From positions 74,959,247 to 75,023,246 of the forward strand of contig CM040128.1 in the NCBI GenBank assembly GCA_022559845.1: a stretch of 64,000 nucleotides of DNA. Direction: 5' to 3'. Position 1 is the stretch's first letter. The number at the start of each line of letters is the position of its first letter. This document shows, piece by piece, positions 8,271-20,200 of the stretch. The notes beneath the pieces are model-generated. The model searched no databases and was not told the DNA's origin. It was given only the letters and a program-made list of their open reading frames with translations. The translations under genes were made by a program, and so were the position numbers. Source of the DNA: Amorphophallus konjac (lineage: Eukaryota; Streptophyta; Magnoliopsida; Alismatales; Araceae).

Positions 8271-11200
8271 TCATGGCCGCCGGAATATATCTTCGAAGGC
8301 CAGAAGACCCACATAGGGAGCAGCTCCTAGCTCATGAAGGCGCGCCTCCTCCTCCTGAAGCCTCACAGACATGTCTTGGAGAGACATCACTCGTCCCTCC
8401 AACGAGGCCACCTCCTCGATGGACTGCGGCCGAATAGAGGATAATTGTTGCAGCTCGGCTCGGAGTCCGGTGAGCTCCGCTTCCAGAATGGCTATCCGGT
8501 CCTGGACAGCTTCCTCCCGCTGAACAGCACGCTGTAGCTCAGCTCGGCATTCATCAAGTGCGAGCGTCAGCTGCCCCAGCTCAGATTTATATTCTGACCT
8601 CTGCAACCTCAGTGCCGTCAGCTTGTCGGCCATGGTCCGTGCTAGGAAGTCTCTCCGATGCACGAATTTCAGCAAAAGCAAGACCCGCTGAGCCCATATG
8701 TCCAGAGGGCAGCCCATGGCTTGCAGGCCAGCGGTGAAGCGATTGGCAATTTCCTTCAGTTGCAGATATGTCAAGCCAGGCTGGGATTCTACCAGCTGGC
8801 GTAGCATGTCCAAATGCTGCCAGACAAAGCTGTCAGAAGAAGCAAAGCCAAAGGAGGCAGATGGGACGACCTCAAAAGTCACCTCGCCGTCAATGTCTGC
8901 CCACAGTGCAACATCCGGCTGAGAGGACGAAGACGGCAAATCTGCTGGAAGAACTGGCCGGTCCCTCTCTGTGCTCTCCTGTTGAGCTGAAGACTCCTCC
9001 TCTACCGCTGTCTCGGGAGCTATGGCTTGAACATCCGCGGAGGGAGAACCAATAAATGATGGAGCTATCTCTTCATGAGTCTTCTGAATAAGGGCTTCAT
9101 CTTCAGCTGCTCTTTCTGATAATGGGGACGAAGGGTCCCTAGTCTGTAGAGGCAGAAATCCAGTCTCTATAGCCACTGTGGCAGGGACTGCTGACTCGGG
9201 CACAATTGACATTACGGCGGCCGGTATAAAAGCGGAGCTTCTGGCTGGGTCTGCTTCGGCTCTAAACTCTGAGGCCCTGACAGGGACGGAAATCTCTCCT
9301 GATGATCCCAAGTCCAGTGATGTTAAGTCAGTTGAAGATTGTATTCTTACTGGCACAGGGCGAATAACCTCAGAAATTCCCATGCAAGTTAAAGGTAAAG
9401 CATGGATGATGACCAAGTCTGCAGATGAAACATCCATAGAAACTGCGGCCGCGTCTGAGCTGGTGATGACAAGGTCCTGAGGACAAAGCAGAATGATCTT
9501 CAGCAATGAATGAAAGAAAATAAATAGAACAGCAAACAAAAAAGAGAAGCTTACCTTTAAAGTGGGGTCTATATCCTCAAATGAGACAAAAGGGGAGAAA
9601 GCTCCGTAGTTGAAGCAACAAACGGAGGGGTTATGTCAACCTCGGTGTCGAGCCCGGCAAACTCCTCTTGCAATTCCTCCTCAGAAGATAGCATCAGCAG
9701 CTTAGGAGGCTGAAAAGGCGGAAGGCCTTTTGCAAATACGGGCAAGGCTTCTGATTTTAGGACTTCCTCCTCACTGTCGCTGAAAGTCACTTCCTCCTCA
9801 TTATCAGGGACGGTCTCAGAGCTGCCCGAGGATACCTCCACACTAGCTATATGCTGCGGGGTCACCTCTAGAGCATGCCGGGATGCGACCGGGTGATTAT
9901 GCGTCTGGCCGGAATAGGGCTCCGTTTTGTTTGAGTCCTGTGACCCTTCCTGCGGCTGAGGCGACTCTCCCGCTGCTATCATGGCCTCAGTCTGCTCCCT
10001 GACTGCCACCTCAACAAAAGGGGAACTCTGAGGGATATAACAAAAAAAGAACAACAACGGAAGTATAAAGAAAAAAGATGAGAAAGCACATTTACCCTCC
10101 TCCTCGCCAGCCGGGGTAGGAGAAGGCAGCCTCGTGCCCCTTTCCACAGGCACTGCAACCTGCTCCGGGGCTGTATCAGATAAAGAGAAGCTCAGTCTCG
10201 AAGGACGCCTTAAAAGATCAGTCAAGAAGACAATGAAGATTGCATCTACAAGCTATTTACCGCCACTCTCGGCAGGTTCCTGAGCGGCCTCCCTCTGAGA
10301 CCTGAACTCGTCAAAAGAGGGGATGTCGGGAAGAGGGGTTCCGGCATCCGTCGCAACTGGAGCTGACTGCTGGACCCGAACAACCTTGGCCCTCTTGGCC
10401 TTGACAACTGCAGCTTTCACCACAGAAGGCTTCCTCTTCTTGCCCGGAGGCAAGGGAGTGGTCGTAGGTGCCGCTGCAGGAATTTCAAAGTAAGCAGGCT
10501 TTTCAGCTTGAGCAATAATCTTCCTGTAAAGTCCCTGCCGCTTTATGTCCGGTCTATCTGTGCAAGACACAAGAAGGCAGTCATAGTCGACAGATGCAGA
10601 ACATAACAATAAAAGAAAGATGCCATGAGCGCACAGGAAGGGTCATACCTGCTGGGCCATCATAAAATGTGGAAAGCGGCCAATACAGATAAGCCACCTC
10701 CTTCGAGCGGGAAGCAGCCTCCTTCACGAGCCAGCATATGTCACCAATGGTCTGGCACTTCTCTGTCAAGGCAGCCAAGTCTTTATGCCCGTGGAAGTCG
10801 AGGCAATGAAACAGGCCAAGATAATCCATACACCAGCCGTCGACATAATGAAAAGAAACAAAAAGCGGCTTATTCAGAATGCCAGCTATCGGGTTCTCTA
10901 CTGATAGCCCGTGAACATTCAGCAGTACAAAAAGCCAAGAAGTGTGCTGATAATATGTCTGGGTGCGGTCTTCCCTCCGCACAAACGTCCTATAAGGGTG
11001 AAATCTGTCCACCGGACCCCTCCAGGGGGCTGCTGTCGGGAGAGGCTCCTCCGGGGGGAACGAATATTGTACATCCAAATGAACACCCCCTATATGGCCC
11101 AACTGCCTCAGATCCTTTGTAAAAGCGTCTTCATTAATCTCAGAAAAGACAGGAGTGGGTATTTCAGAACCTTCCTCTTTCAAAGACCGACGCCTGGCAA

Positions 11201-13459
11201 TATATGTTTCCGCCTCCTTCTGATGCTGTGAATAGAGCCTTTTCAGATGAACCTCATCAATTTCAAACACAGGCCCTGATTGCCGCTTTAAGAAAGAGCG
11301 CTCGGCCACATCCCAAAAGGCGCCTCTGCCATCTTTATAGAAATTGGTGCGGGTATTCCACCACTTAATGTATTCTGATGTGACACGGGGAATACGATTA
11401 GAAACGGTCGGGACCCTGAAAGTTACGCCCTCTCGGCGATGAAAGAAATCCCACCATGTTCGACCGTCACTGGCAATGGCGGACCCATGCTTGGCACGGC
11501 TGTCCAAAGGAAACTGGGCAACCGATGGAGGAATATGTTGATCATAGCCAAAGTTTCTGCGAAACGGAATGGATAATAGGGCTCCAAGAGGAGCAAGCCT
11601 CCCTTCCTGAAGACCAATACACTGGGCCGAATAGCCATAGCCCACCTTACCAGTTCTGGTTCTAATATGGGCCGGGTGGCGTTGACCCCCGAAACAGGAT
11701 GGACATAAGTTTCGACCTCCTCCATTTTGCATTCCCTCTGAGGGTCTACTAAAGGAGCCGAACCTGCTGCCAAGCTCCAAAAATGAATGCTGCCAGGAGC
11801 ATCTACAGGCACTTTTGTCAACCTGCCCCTTATCTTAAACAGCTGCTCTGAGAAAAGACCGGGTTCGGCGCTAGCAAACTCAATCATCCGAGGGAGCAAT
11901 GTGTCTGACTGCAAAGTTCTCGGGGCCAGCTCGGGGAAAATGCTGCAAACCCAAGCATTGAAGAAATGAAATGGACCTACAGTCCTTAAGGAACGGGGAA
12001 CCCGATGTCTATGCAAATCTCCCAACGATTTGTAAACTAAACACAAAGCCACTGGGCACAGAGACAGTCTCATCCCCCAGGCCATCTGACAGGCCGGATA
12101 TATAGCCTCCGGTCTGATAGTCGTCTCGTCCCCTTGGGGGAGAGCGAAAGTGCACAGCCAGAAGGTCAGATAAGCTGCACAATGAGTGATGGGGTCAACC
12201 CCTGCTGGGTTCGGGCCGTCTGCACCTGCTCGGCGCAGTGAAGCTGGCAATGCTGATTTGTAACGAGGGGCCCTGATCTGCTTACCGGGAGTCGGTCCCA
12301 CGGAAGGAAAGTCTGCATACTTCAAGGGACCCCCGAAGAAGTACTGTATCCACTGTCCTACACGGACTCTCAATCTGCTGCTCTTTTCCCGGGGTTGATA
12401 TCCTTTGGAAGATCCCCTGCTGTAGGCCAGACAAATGGTCCGATAAGCTTTCATCAGATACCGGTATGCATAGCCGAAAGAATATCTGCCCTCTCCATCA
12501 GAGGCGTCCTTTACAGAGTCATCTAGACAGACCTCCTCATATGGCTCCCCATCTATGGGCAGACCAGAAAGCTGCGAAAGACTCCAGAGGTCGAGGGATG
12601 TCTCGCCTTCTGCTGTGTAGAACGTGTTAAACTGTGGGCAGAATACTTCAAGCATGCCGCAACATAATCCCCGAGAGATGGGATAGCGAAATCTGGAGGC
12701 GAATACACTATGGTAGACCCCAGCTCTAATCAGTAGAGGGGCGTATTCCTTCAAAACAAATTCTGTAAACTCCACTGCTCCTACCCTGAAGAGATGAGCA
12801 TCTGTCACTTTAGCATCCCCAAACCAGCCAGCAGCTAGCTGATATTTAAATTGAACGGCCAGACAATTGAGAACAAATGGCTCGTCCCTGTAACCCCACT
12901 TCGTAGGTGCTAGGAACAGTCCGAAGTGGGTCTTCTCTCGATGGACGCGACCGGCTGCATGGTCCCACCTCGCCGGGGTGAACTCCGGGGCCCGGGTAAG
13001 CATCTTCTTCTCCGGCTCTAATTCAGAAATACCCAGCACGGCATTCCAGTCCCGCTGCTCGCCTGGGAGATATATAGCTCGGGCTCGATAAACAGAACCC
13101 TTCATACTGTCTCTGTCGGTAAGTATTGCCGCTTCCACAGACCGAGCAAGCAAAAGATCCCTCATTCCGCCTATGGTGAAGGTCCGGATAAACGGCAACA
13201 GATGACGATCCTTCGGCAGGTCCGGACGGTAGTCAGCAGCTCTCCTGAAGTCAATACCTTCTGTGGAAGAATAGACTCCGGAAGACGGCACAGTGTCAGT
13301 CTCGGAATCAGAGGACTCGTCGACAGTAGCAATCCGGTCATAGCCAAAGCTCAGACTATTCACATTCAGCCAGTTGACTGAAGCGCGAGATATGTCCGGC
13401 TGGGCCGATGAGCTCGCCCCCACGGTCATGGAAACCGCAGCAGAAGTGCCGGAAGCCAT
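8271..13459 (-). pseudogene. Element 1 antisense gene: PMD-like protein with C-terminal coiled coil, broken
   Basis: Antisense to pol, matching the intact copy in element 2. Start Met at 13459, after an acceptor-like TTGCAG in the 5' leader. Exon 1 about 13459..10649 is split by a one-base loss near 11557 (frames 11423..13459 and 10581..11780). Exon 2 is 10557..10261 between GT/AG sites, exon 3 about 10170..10096, exon 4 about 10035..9560, exon 5 9476..8271 (stop TGA). Exon 1 holds the PMD-like part, with a segment FCPQFNTFYTAEGETSLDLW and THCAAYLTFWLCTFALPQG. Exon 5 ends in a Glu-rich coiled coil (about 8290..8600). Frames at the exon 3/4 border do not join cleanly, so decay is likely there too. 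PMD assignment is by recognisable pattern only. Confidence 0.75.
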
Positions 13460-14158
13460 GTCAATACCTGCAACCAGGGAAAGATGAGAAGATAAGCATC
13501 AGGAAGATGAATAGGCATGTAACAATGAGGTAGTCAATTTTTCAATAAATTTCGGCAGCATCTCCTCTTGTCCGGGGTCTGCCCAAGAAAAATAGGGAGT
13601 CACCCACCAAGAGGGAGTGATCCCAGAGAAAAAAATGGATTCAATCCCAATACAACCTCCTACCGTGCAAAATACACGAAGACCGGAAGGAAGTGGAACG
13701 GCCGAGAGAGGGCGAAGCTCGCTCCGATGAGAAGAAAAAGAGGAGAAAGGAGGTCAGGGTAAAAATGAGCAAAGCCCCCCTTCCCGGCGCCCTAAATAGG
13801 AAGAGTTGAAGAAGGGTTCTCGGCGTGAGGTTTTGCGCGCCGAGACCCCCCTCGCGCCGCGAACTCTAGGCGCGCCGAGAAGCGGCCGCGCCGAGGGCCT
13901 ATGAGCAACGGGCCGCACCGAGAAGCACCCGCGCCGAGAGGCAGTTCCCTCACCGCGCCGAGAAGACTCCAAATGCTGAAAAGAAAAGAAAACTCATTGG
14001 AGAAGAACAAAGAAATGAAAAATATGTGTGCAGGATATTGTTGCAATGAGATGATCAGAGTCTAAGGACTAGATTAAAAGAGAAATTGAGGAAGATACCC
14101 TCGAACGTTGAAAGACACCTGCGGACACCGTGCCGCTTATTCTGCGCTTACGCCGCCC
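13460..14158 (-). promoter_or_regulatory. 5' flank of the element 1 antisense gene
   Basis: Non-coding stretch between the antisense start codon and the polypurine tract. It contains an acceptor-like TTGCAG just before the ATG, a weak TATA-like TATTTAG read on the minus strand at 13798..13792, and a dense cluster of CGCGCCGAGAA-type motifs at about 13825..13970. The same arrangement (motif cluster, TATA, leader acceptor) precedes the antisense gene of element 2. Promoter function is inferred from position only. Confidence 0.45.
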
Positions 14159-14174
14159 GCAGGTGGGGGGCATT
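14159..14174 (+). other. Polypurine tract of element 1
   Basis: GCAGGTGGGGGGCATT directly precedes the TGTTGACACC start of the 3' LTR. The same sequence (read on the minus strand) adjoins the 3' LTR of element 2. This is the expected plus-strand primer site for reverse transcription. Confidence 0.85.
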
Positions 14175-14822
14175 TGTTGACACCTTGAAAATGAGCAAGG
14201 GCTAAAACAGAATTGAAGAGAAGATCAGACCAACAGTGAAAGATCAATGATGAAGCTCGTCAACCATCTACCCGGCTGAAGCCTTTCCCGGCCAAGCTGA
14301 TGTCCGGTGCCATTGTCAGTCAGACGGCGGCACTGATGAAGTAGCAGTCACCTGACTGATGAGACCTCCTATCACACCTCAATAAGAGCTGTATTACTGC
14401 CTCGTCCGAGAATCCACAGGTAACATGTCAGAGTAAGTCAGATGTCGGCTTATTGACAGATGTGATATGAGCAAAGATAAAGATGAAGCCAGAACCAGCA
14501 AATAAAGATTGTGAAGGCTTCTGCAAAGTCAGAACAAAAGAAGAGTCTCCACAGACTATACACCTGGCTGAAGTCTTTTCAGGCTAAAGCTGATGTCCGG
14601 TCTTGTCACCGTTCAGGTGACGATACCGATGAAATGATGTCCGACTTTGTCATCATTCAGATGGCAATGCCGATGAAACCCCAGTCTACCAACTGATGAA
14701 AATCTATGAATGATCTCAATAGAAACTGTGTCACCAATGGAGGGCCTTCTCGGGTTCTGATATATTTGAAGGACCAATAAAGGCCGAGGTATATGTGAAG
14801 TCTAAAAAGCCCTAAATGGGCC

Positions 14823-14830
14823 TATAAAAG
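14823..14830 (+). promoter_or_regulatory. TATA box of element 1 LTR
   Basis: TATAAAAG followed by a GGCGCCGGGA motif. Element 4 has TATAAAAA at the matching place (47882) and element 2 has TATAAG on the minus strand. Confidence 0.65.
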
Positions 14831-16029
14831 TGGCGCCGGGATCCCCTTTGTCGAAGCCCAAGAGCGGCGCCGGGAAGCTGGAGTCCCACGCGCCGGGAAG
14901 TCTTCCTTCGATTGAGGCGCGCCGGGACAGGCCTGCCGATAAGATACCAAGGAGAGATATAAAACCCCTTTTCCCCTCGAAAAGGAAGCAGCAGCGAAAA
15001 AAGGGAAACAACGGAGAAGAAGAAGAGATAGCCACAAAAAAAAAGAAGAGAGTAGAGCCTGCAATCTGATCCGAGAGAAGAAGAGGCAGAAGGGCCAAAG
15101 AAGAAAAGAGAGAAGAGAGAAAGCAGAGAGGAGGGTTCGAAGCCTGATTGAAGGTGGGCAACGGGGAGGGAGAGGAGTCAATGCTCCGCCCTCCCCTCCC
15201 ATTTCTGTAGTTCACTCGCCTAATTTCGATTGCTTCTACTTCTTCCTCTTCTGATGTATTCTGCGTTATGATAGCCGGTTTTCACACCGCTAGAATAAGG
15301 CATAGTCTTCTTATATCTTCTTCTATGTACTCCCTCTGATGTGCGGATGTAATTGCAATGTTCTAATATATGAACGCTACGGGCCGCAGTTGCCGCCTGC
15401 TGTTGTTTTTCTCCGAAGCTCTGCTGCCATCCCCTTATATCTTCTCTTAGATTCCGTAGCATGTCATCCCCTCCCCAGTCTGATCATCGGTCTGCCGCTT
15501 CGCTTGGTTTTCAAATGCTTTCTGTGCTTATTCCAGAGCCAGGGACAGACCATCCCTTGGCCTCCGGGATAAGGCAAAGCTATACAATGACCGAGGTTTA
15601 TGATACTCTGGAGTTCTAGATGTTTATACTCTGTCTATTAGCATTGTCGAAATCACCTCTGGGTCCAGAGACAGCCATCTCTTGGCTCCTAGGGTGATGA
15701 ACGACCACATCAAATCTGTCCCCGGGCTCTGCATAATATTGGTGACAGGGATTCTCTAGACCTTGGTCTTCCCAAATTCCTCCTCGATCCTGATGTTTCT
15801 ATAAAGCCCAAACCTAATCCAGTTCAAATTTGATGCCCTGATCCATTTTAATCCCACAGAATCCACCTACCTTATCCTGAATCATCAAGAAACCCAAAAC
15901 AGGGTGCCGCAAAACTATGAAACTCGTCCCGGCGCCCTCACCCATCTCGTCCCCATGCACAGTAAAAGGGGTGAATAGTTCTCGGCGCAAGGCTTCTGGC
16001 GCCGAGAACCCCACCCCTGACCTTCTTAC

Positions 16030-16355
16030 CTTCGCGCCGGGAACCTCTCCATATTGGCCGCGCCGGGACGCCCCCTGGCTGCTTTGCCATCGCGCCGGGA
16101 AGCCCATCCTCTGGCCTTCTCCCCTGCACGCCGGGAACCCCCCTGGCTGCTTTGCCTTCGCGCCGGGAAGCCCATCCTCTGGCCTTCTCCCCTGCGCACC
16201 GGGAACCCCCCCTTGGCTTCTTTGCCATTGCGCCGAGAAGCCCATCCCCTGGCCTTCTCCCCTGCGCGCCGGGAACCCCCCTTGGCTTCTTTGCCATCGC
16301 GTCGGGAAGCCCATCCCCTGGCCTTCTCCCCTGCGCGCCGAGAACCTACCCCCTG
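16030..16355 (+). repeat. ~69-bp minisatellite in the LTR
   Basis: Four to five units of 68-70 bp; matching points fall at about 16081, 16149, 16219 and 16288. Each unit has two copies of a CGCGCCGGGAA or CGCGCCGAGAA motif spaced about 35 bp apart. Pyrimidine-rich on the plus strand. Confidence 0.8.
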
Positions 16356-17292
16356 GCCACTCCACCTTGGTGCCGGGAACCTATATGCACACCTCAGCTC
16401 CCCGAGAGCCTCCTCTGGCATCCAATTGAGCCCCTGGCACCTTGATCAAACCAAGCCAGGGATGCCCATGATTCACCAGACCCGGCCCGGGGATAAATCA
16501 AAGGGAGTCAGACTCCCTTATGTTCCACTGATCCGCATCGGATTAATGAGCAACCCCTTTAGCTAAGGTGAGCTCTGCCACTGCATGAGTGTCACCGGCT
16601 CCTATAAGGGAAGAGTCAAACATTGCCCCAGGGCATACATGTGCAATGTGGGAGGTTAGCTCCCTCCTTTTCTCGGATTTCATCCCGGCACTCCGTGGGT
16701 GATAGCCTATTCTCCCCTGGACATAATCCAGATTATGGGGAGGTGCTGCCGAAATGTCGATCGATGTTTTAACCCCGATAAGCCCCGGGAGGTGCACATC
16801 GCACACCCCCCGTTCGGCTCAATCTTCTGGGGAATATGAATACTACGAGGCCCTTGGCTGGATGAGAAATATGAAAGGGGACATCTCCCCGATGATGGTC
16901 CGGACCTCGTCCCGCCACTGCATGGACGGTGTCCTATTCCTACTCGGCACGACCCACATAAGAGGTGGTCATGTCGGTGTAGTAATCTGCTGTGCACTAA
17001 ATTATCTTCCCATAATAACAAGGGTTTCAATATCATACACTTCATTTTTAGCCGCCCCGAGTGGCCTCCTATTTTGGCGTTTAATCAAGGGTTGTCCTTC
17101 TTAGGAAGGGCGTAATTAACGTCATAGCCTTTATGGTATGGCGGACTTTTGGTCCCGACTCGGACTTCACAATTGACTGATTGAGTCAGATCGAGCACAT
17201 AATAAAATTGTCACCCTGGTGACTGGCACGCCTAATAAACCAAATTAATAAATAAATAAAAAATAATAAGTGAAATAAATCCCGCGTCCACA

Positions 17293-20200
17293 AGGACCCA
17301 AACCCTACTGGTGTCGACGCAGTCACCCACTGTGCTGCGTACCTGGTTTATTGGATCTGTTCTTTCGCTCTTCCGCAAGATGACGAGAGCGTGATTAGGG
17401 CAGAGGCTATTTATCCTGCCTGTCTCATGGCTTGGGGTACTAAGCTGTCCCTTTGCCCGGTGGCTCTGTGTCTTATTTACAAGATGTTGGGAGACCTGCA
17501 CAAGACGCGTCTCCCCAGGAATCTGCGGACGGTTGGTCCGCTACACTTTTTCAATGCTTGGGTCTGTACCCTTTTTCCGGAGGCAGCTCCTTGGGCATTA
17601 CAGTCGGTTCCTCTTGTTCCACGGATGATAGAGTTTACGAGTGCTGAGCCATCCTCGCTAGCGGAGCTGCTCTTTGCCATTCGGGGCAAGTTGGCCCGGA
17701 TTCCCACAGATTCGCCCGGGGTTCTTCACTTTTGGAGCTTAGCTGCCCACTCCAGCCCGCTGGTGAACAGGATGAGGCAGTGCAAGCTTTTTGAGACCGA
17801 GGAGTATATCCATCCGATTTCCGGGGCCAAGTGTACCAGGCCCATTCTTGAGCCGGAGTTTGTTGACTGGGCGTTGGCTATCAGGTCGAGTGTCCTTGTA
17901 TTCCGCAAGAGCGGCATTTTATGGTTGGAGCCGTATTATCCGTTCCGCTTCAGCCAGAACTTTGGCTACGACCATCACATTCCACATTCTTCTTCACAAT
18001 TTGCGTTGCCTAATAGGCACAGGGCCGGGCAAGTTTCAAATGATGATGCCCAGATATGGTGGGACTTCTTCCACCGCCAAAAAGATGTTTCTTTCAGGGT
18101 GTCAACCCCTGCCCGTTTCCCCCGCGTCACTCCTAAGTATATCAAGTGGTGGAACGCGCGGACGGGGTTCTACAGGAGCTCCCGACGAGAGTGTTGGGCC
18201 GTAGCAGAGCATAGGTTTCTGGACTCCCAGCCAGAGCCAGCCTTTGATATTGAGCCTTCCTATTTGAAGAAGCTGAAATCCTGGACCAATACGGAAGTGA
18301 GGGCCTATCTGGAGGCCCGAAAGGCCGTGAAAAGTCACAGGACCAAAGTCGACCCGAAGTTGCCCACAATCAGCAAGGATGACTATGTGAAAACACTTCG
18401 GGGTTTATGCCGAGTGAGCAGCGAGAGGGTGGTCCTTCAGCAACTCCCTCTGCCGGTGGAGGAACCCATCTCGGTTGTGGCCGACTGGCGTCCTGAGGTG
18501 GATAGGTTGTACCCCTATCGGACTTTCATCCGTAGGGGAGACATGCGGGATGCTTTATATGACAACACCCCCTGGATATTTGCGCTCCTTCGCTCACATG
18601 GTCTTTCAGTGGGTGGTCCCAGCGAAGCCATTCTGGACCGGCCCCTTCATATCTCATTCAAATATGCCGACAGATGGGGGCTGGACCACCTGAGCTTATA
18701 TTATCACCTGTCTTCTCGTGGCCACGAGGACCTGGCGCTACTGGCCGAGCCGAGTGAAAAGATAGGAGATTTATGTTGGCTTATTCGCGAGGCAGCTTCG
18801 AGAGACAAAGTGCCCTCGCTATATTATTGGCCTCTCTTCCCCTTCTACACGGGGCCAGCAAGTATGTTCTATTTCTTCATTCAGGCCCTTCGGCCAGCCT
18901 CTTTTCTTCATTGTGGTGTATTATTCTCACCTTCGTGCATGTGCAGTCCGACCAACTTCGGAGGAGACTCGACACTTTAGGGAGCTGATAATAAAAGCTC
19001 AGAAGCCAGGATACTTCGAGGTTCCCTAGCCGGCCCCGACCACGATGCCTCTGCCTCCTGGCGATTCGAGAAAGCAGACCCGATCCCAGTTGAGGGAGGC
19101 CGTTGGGAAGGCCAAAGCGGCAGTGACCCGAGTGACACTGGCACGCCGAAGGAAGGACGTCGAAAAGGAACCAGCAACCATTCTTCCTTCGGTTGTATCC
19201 TTCAAAGAGTTCGAGACTTCCCGCATGCAAAGGCCAGAAGCTGAAGGTAGGCTCTTCATCTCTCCAGAATTCATTGGCCCACTTTGGTTGCCGTGGCTAA
19301 TCCATGCTGACAGCTGCCGACACAGTCGCTGCGGTCGTTGGACTAGAGGCGACGGTAGGCGCCGTGGCTAGGGAAGGGGCAGAGGAAATCCTTACTGCTC
19401 CCGTAGAGAGAGATCTGCCTTCTCCAACGCCCAGATAGGAAATGGAAGGTAATTTATACTTTAATCGCGACGCCACTGCGAGTCTTCATGCCTTCAGCTG
19501 GCTTGACTATTTCTTGCCGTAAATTTCAATTGATATGCAACCGTCATTACTCCCGGGCGTAGAGGGTGCAGAGGAAGCGATTGCCCGGGGGCAGGGCCAG
19601 CTTGCCCCTGAGATCCCATCCATTGTTGCTCCTGGTGTGGAGTGCATGGAGGAAGTCCCTGCTGAGGGTAATGCTCCTCCTGACGAGGTTACTGCTCCGA
19701 TGGTGGAGCGTCCCGAAAGAGCAAAGGAGTCCTCTTCCTCTGAGCATGTCGATTACGGTGGCGGCTCCAGTGATGAGGAGTTCCCACATGTCGACACAGA
19801 GACTGAGGATGTCGGGGCATCTTCGGCCTATGAGAGTGATCACCTGACTTTCAGCCCGCCCCGGTTGTCATGGAGTGGTCTTGGGCCGTCAGGCTCACTC
19901 GTGAGCGAAGGGACTGGGGCCGTAGAGGTTGCCCTTGGAGATTTGAGCCTAGTACCGGCTGAGGTGAGGACCCTCCCGTGGTCGGCGCTTGCTGCCCTTC
20001 CTTTCTTTTCTTTTTAGCTTTCTGATGTACATATTTCTGGTGCAGACTGAGGTGGTGCTGCCAACCATAACGATGCAGATACCCCTCCCGGCTCTAGGCA
20101 CGGGTCACGCAACTTTCCCGCCCGTCTTGAGGCCTATCGCACTGCGATATCCCAAGGACTATGCAGCGGCAGCGGGTCCAGCGGGACCTGGAGTACTTGC

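Larger units (their letters stand above)
1..17292 (+). mobile_element. Element 1: Tat-lineage Ty3/gypsy LTR retrotransposon, 5' part outside window
   Basis: A sense-strand copy whose 5' LTR, gag and most of the protease lie left of the window. In order it holds the pol remnant (1..4646), a ~40-bp tandem array, two copies of a structured module, linker-hairpin arrays, an antisense PMD-like gene (8271..13459), a polypurine tract (GGTGGGGGGCATT) and a 3' LTR starting TGTTGACACC and ending CCACA. Directly after the LTR the sequence continues as the antisense gene of element 3, so this copy was inserted into element 3. The flank after the LTR is AGGAC; the matching target duplication should lie left of the window. 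Pol is broken several times, so the copy is not autonomous. Confidence 0.9.
14175..17292 (+). repeat. 3' LTR of element 1 (3118 bp)
   Basis: Starts TGTTGACACC and ends CGTCCACA; the 5' part resembles the LTR of element 4 closely by eye. Landmarks: TATAAAAG at 14823-14830; purine-rich leader to about 15130; a ~69-bp minisatellite at 16030..16355 whose units each carry two CGCGCCGGGAA-type motifs; AATAAA at 17201-17206 followed by a GTCACC-CT-GGTGAC hairpin. TATA and AATAAA are about 2.4 kb apart, so R would be unusually long. Proline-rich open frames across the minisatellite (15814..16566) are not genes. Confidence 0.9.

Noticed and set aside
15814..16566. Pro/Gly/Ala-rich open frames of 119-183 codons on both strands
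   Set aside because: They lie on the ~69-bp LTR minisatellite and exist in several frames at once.
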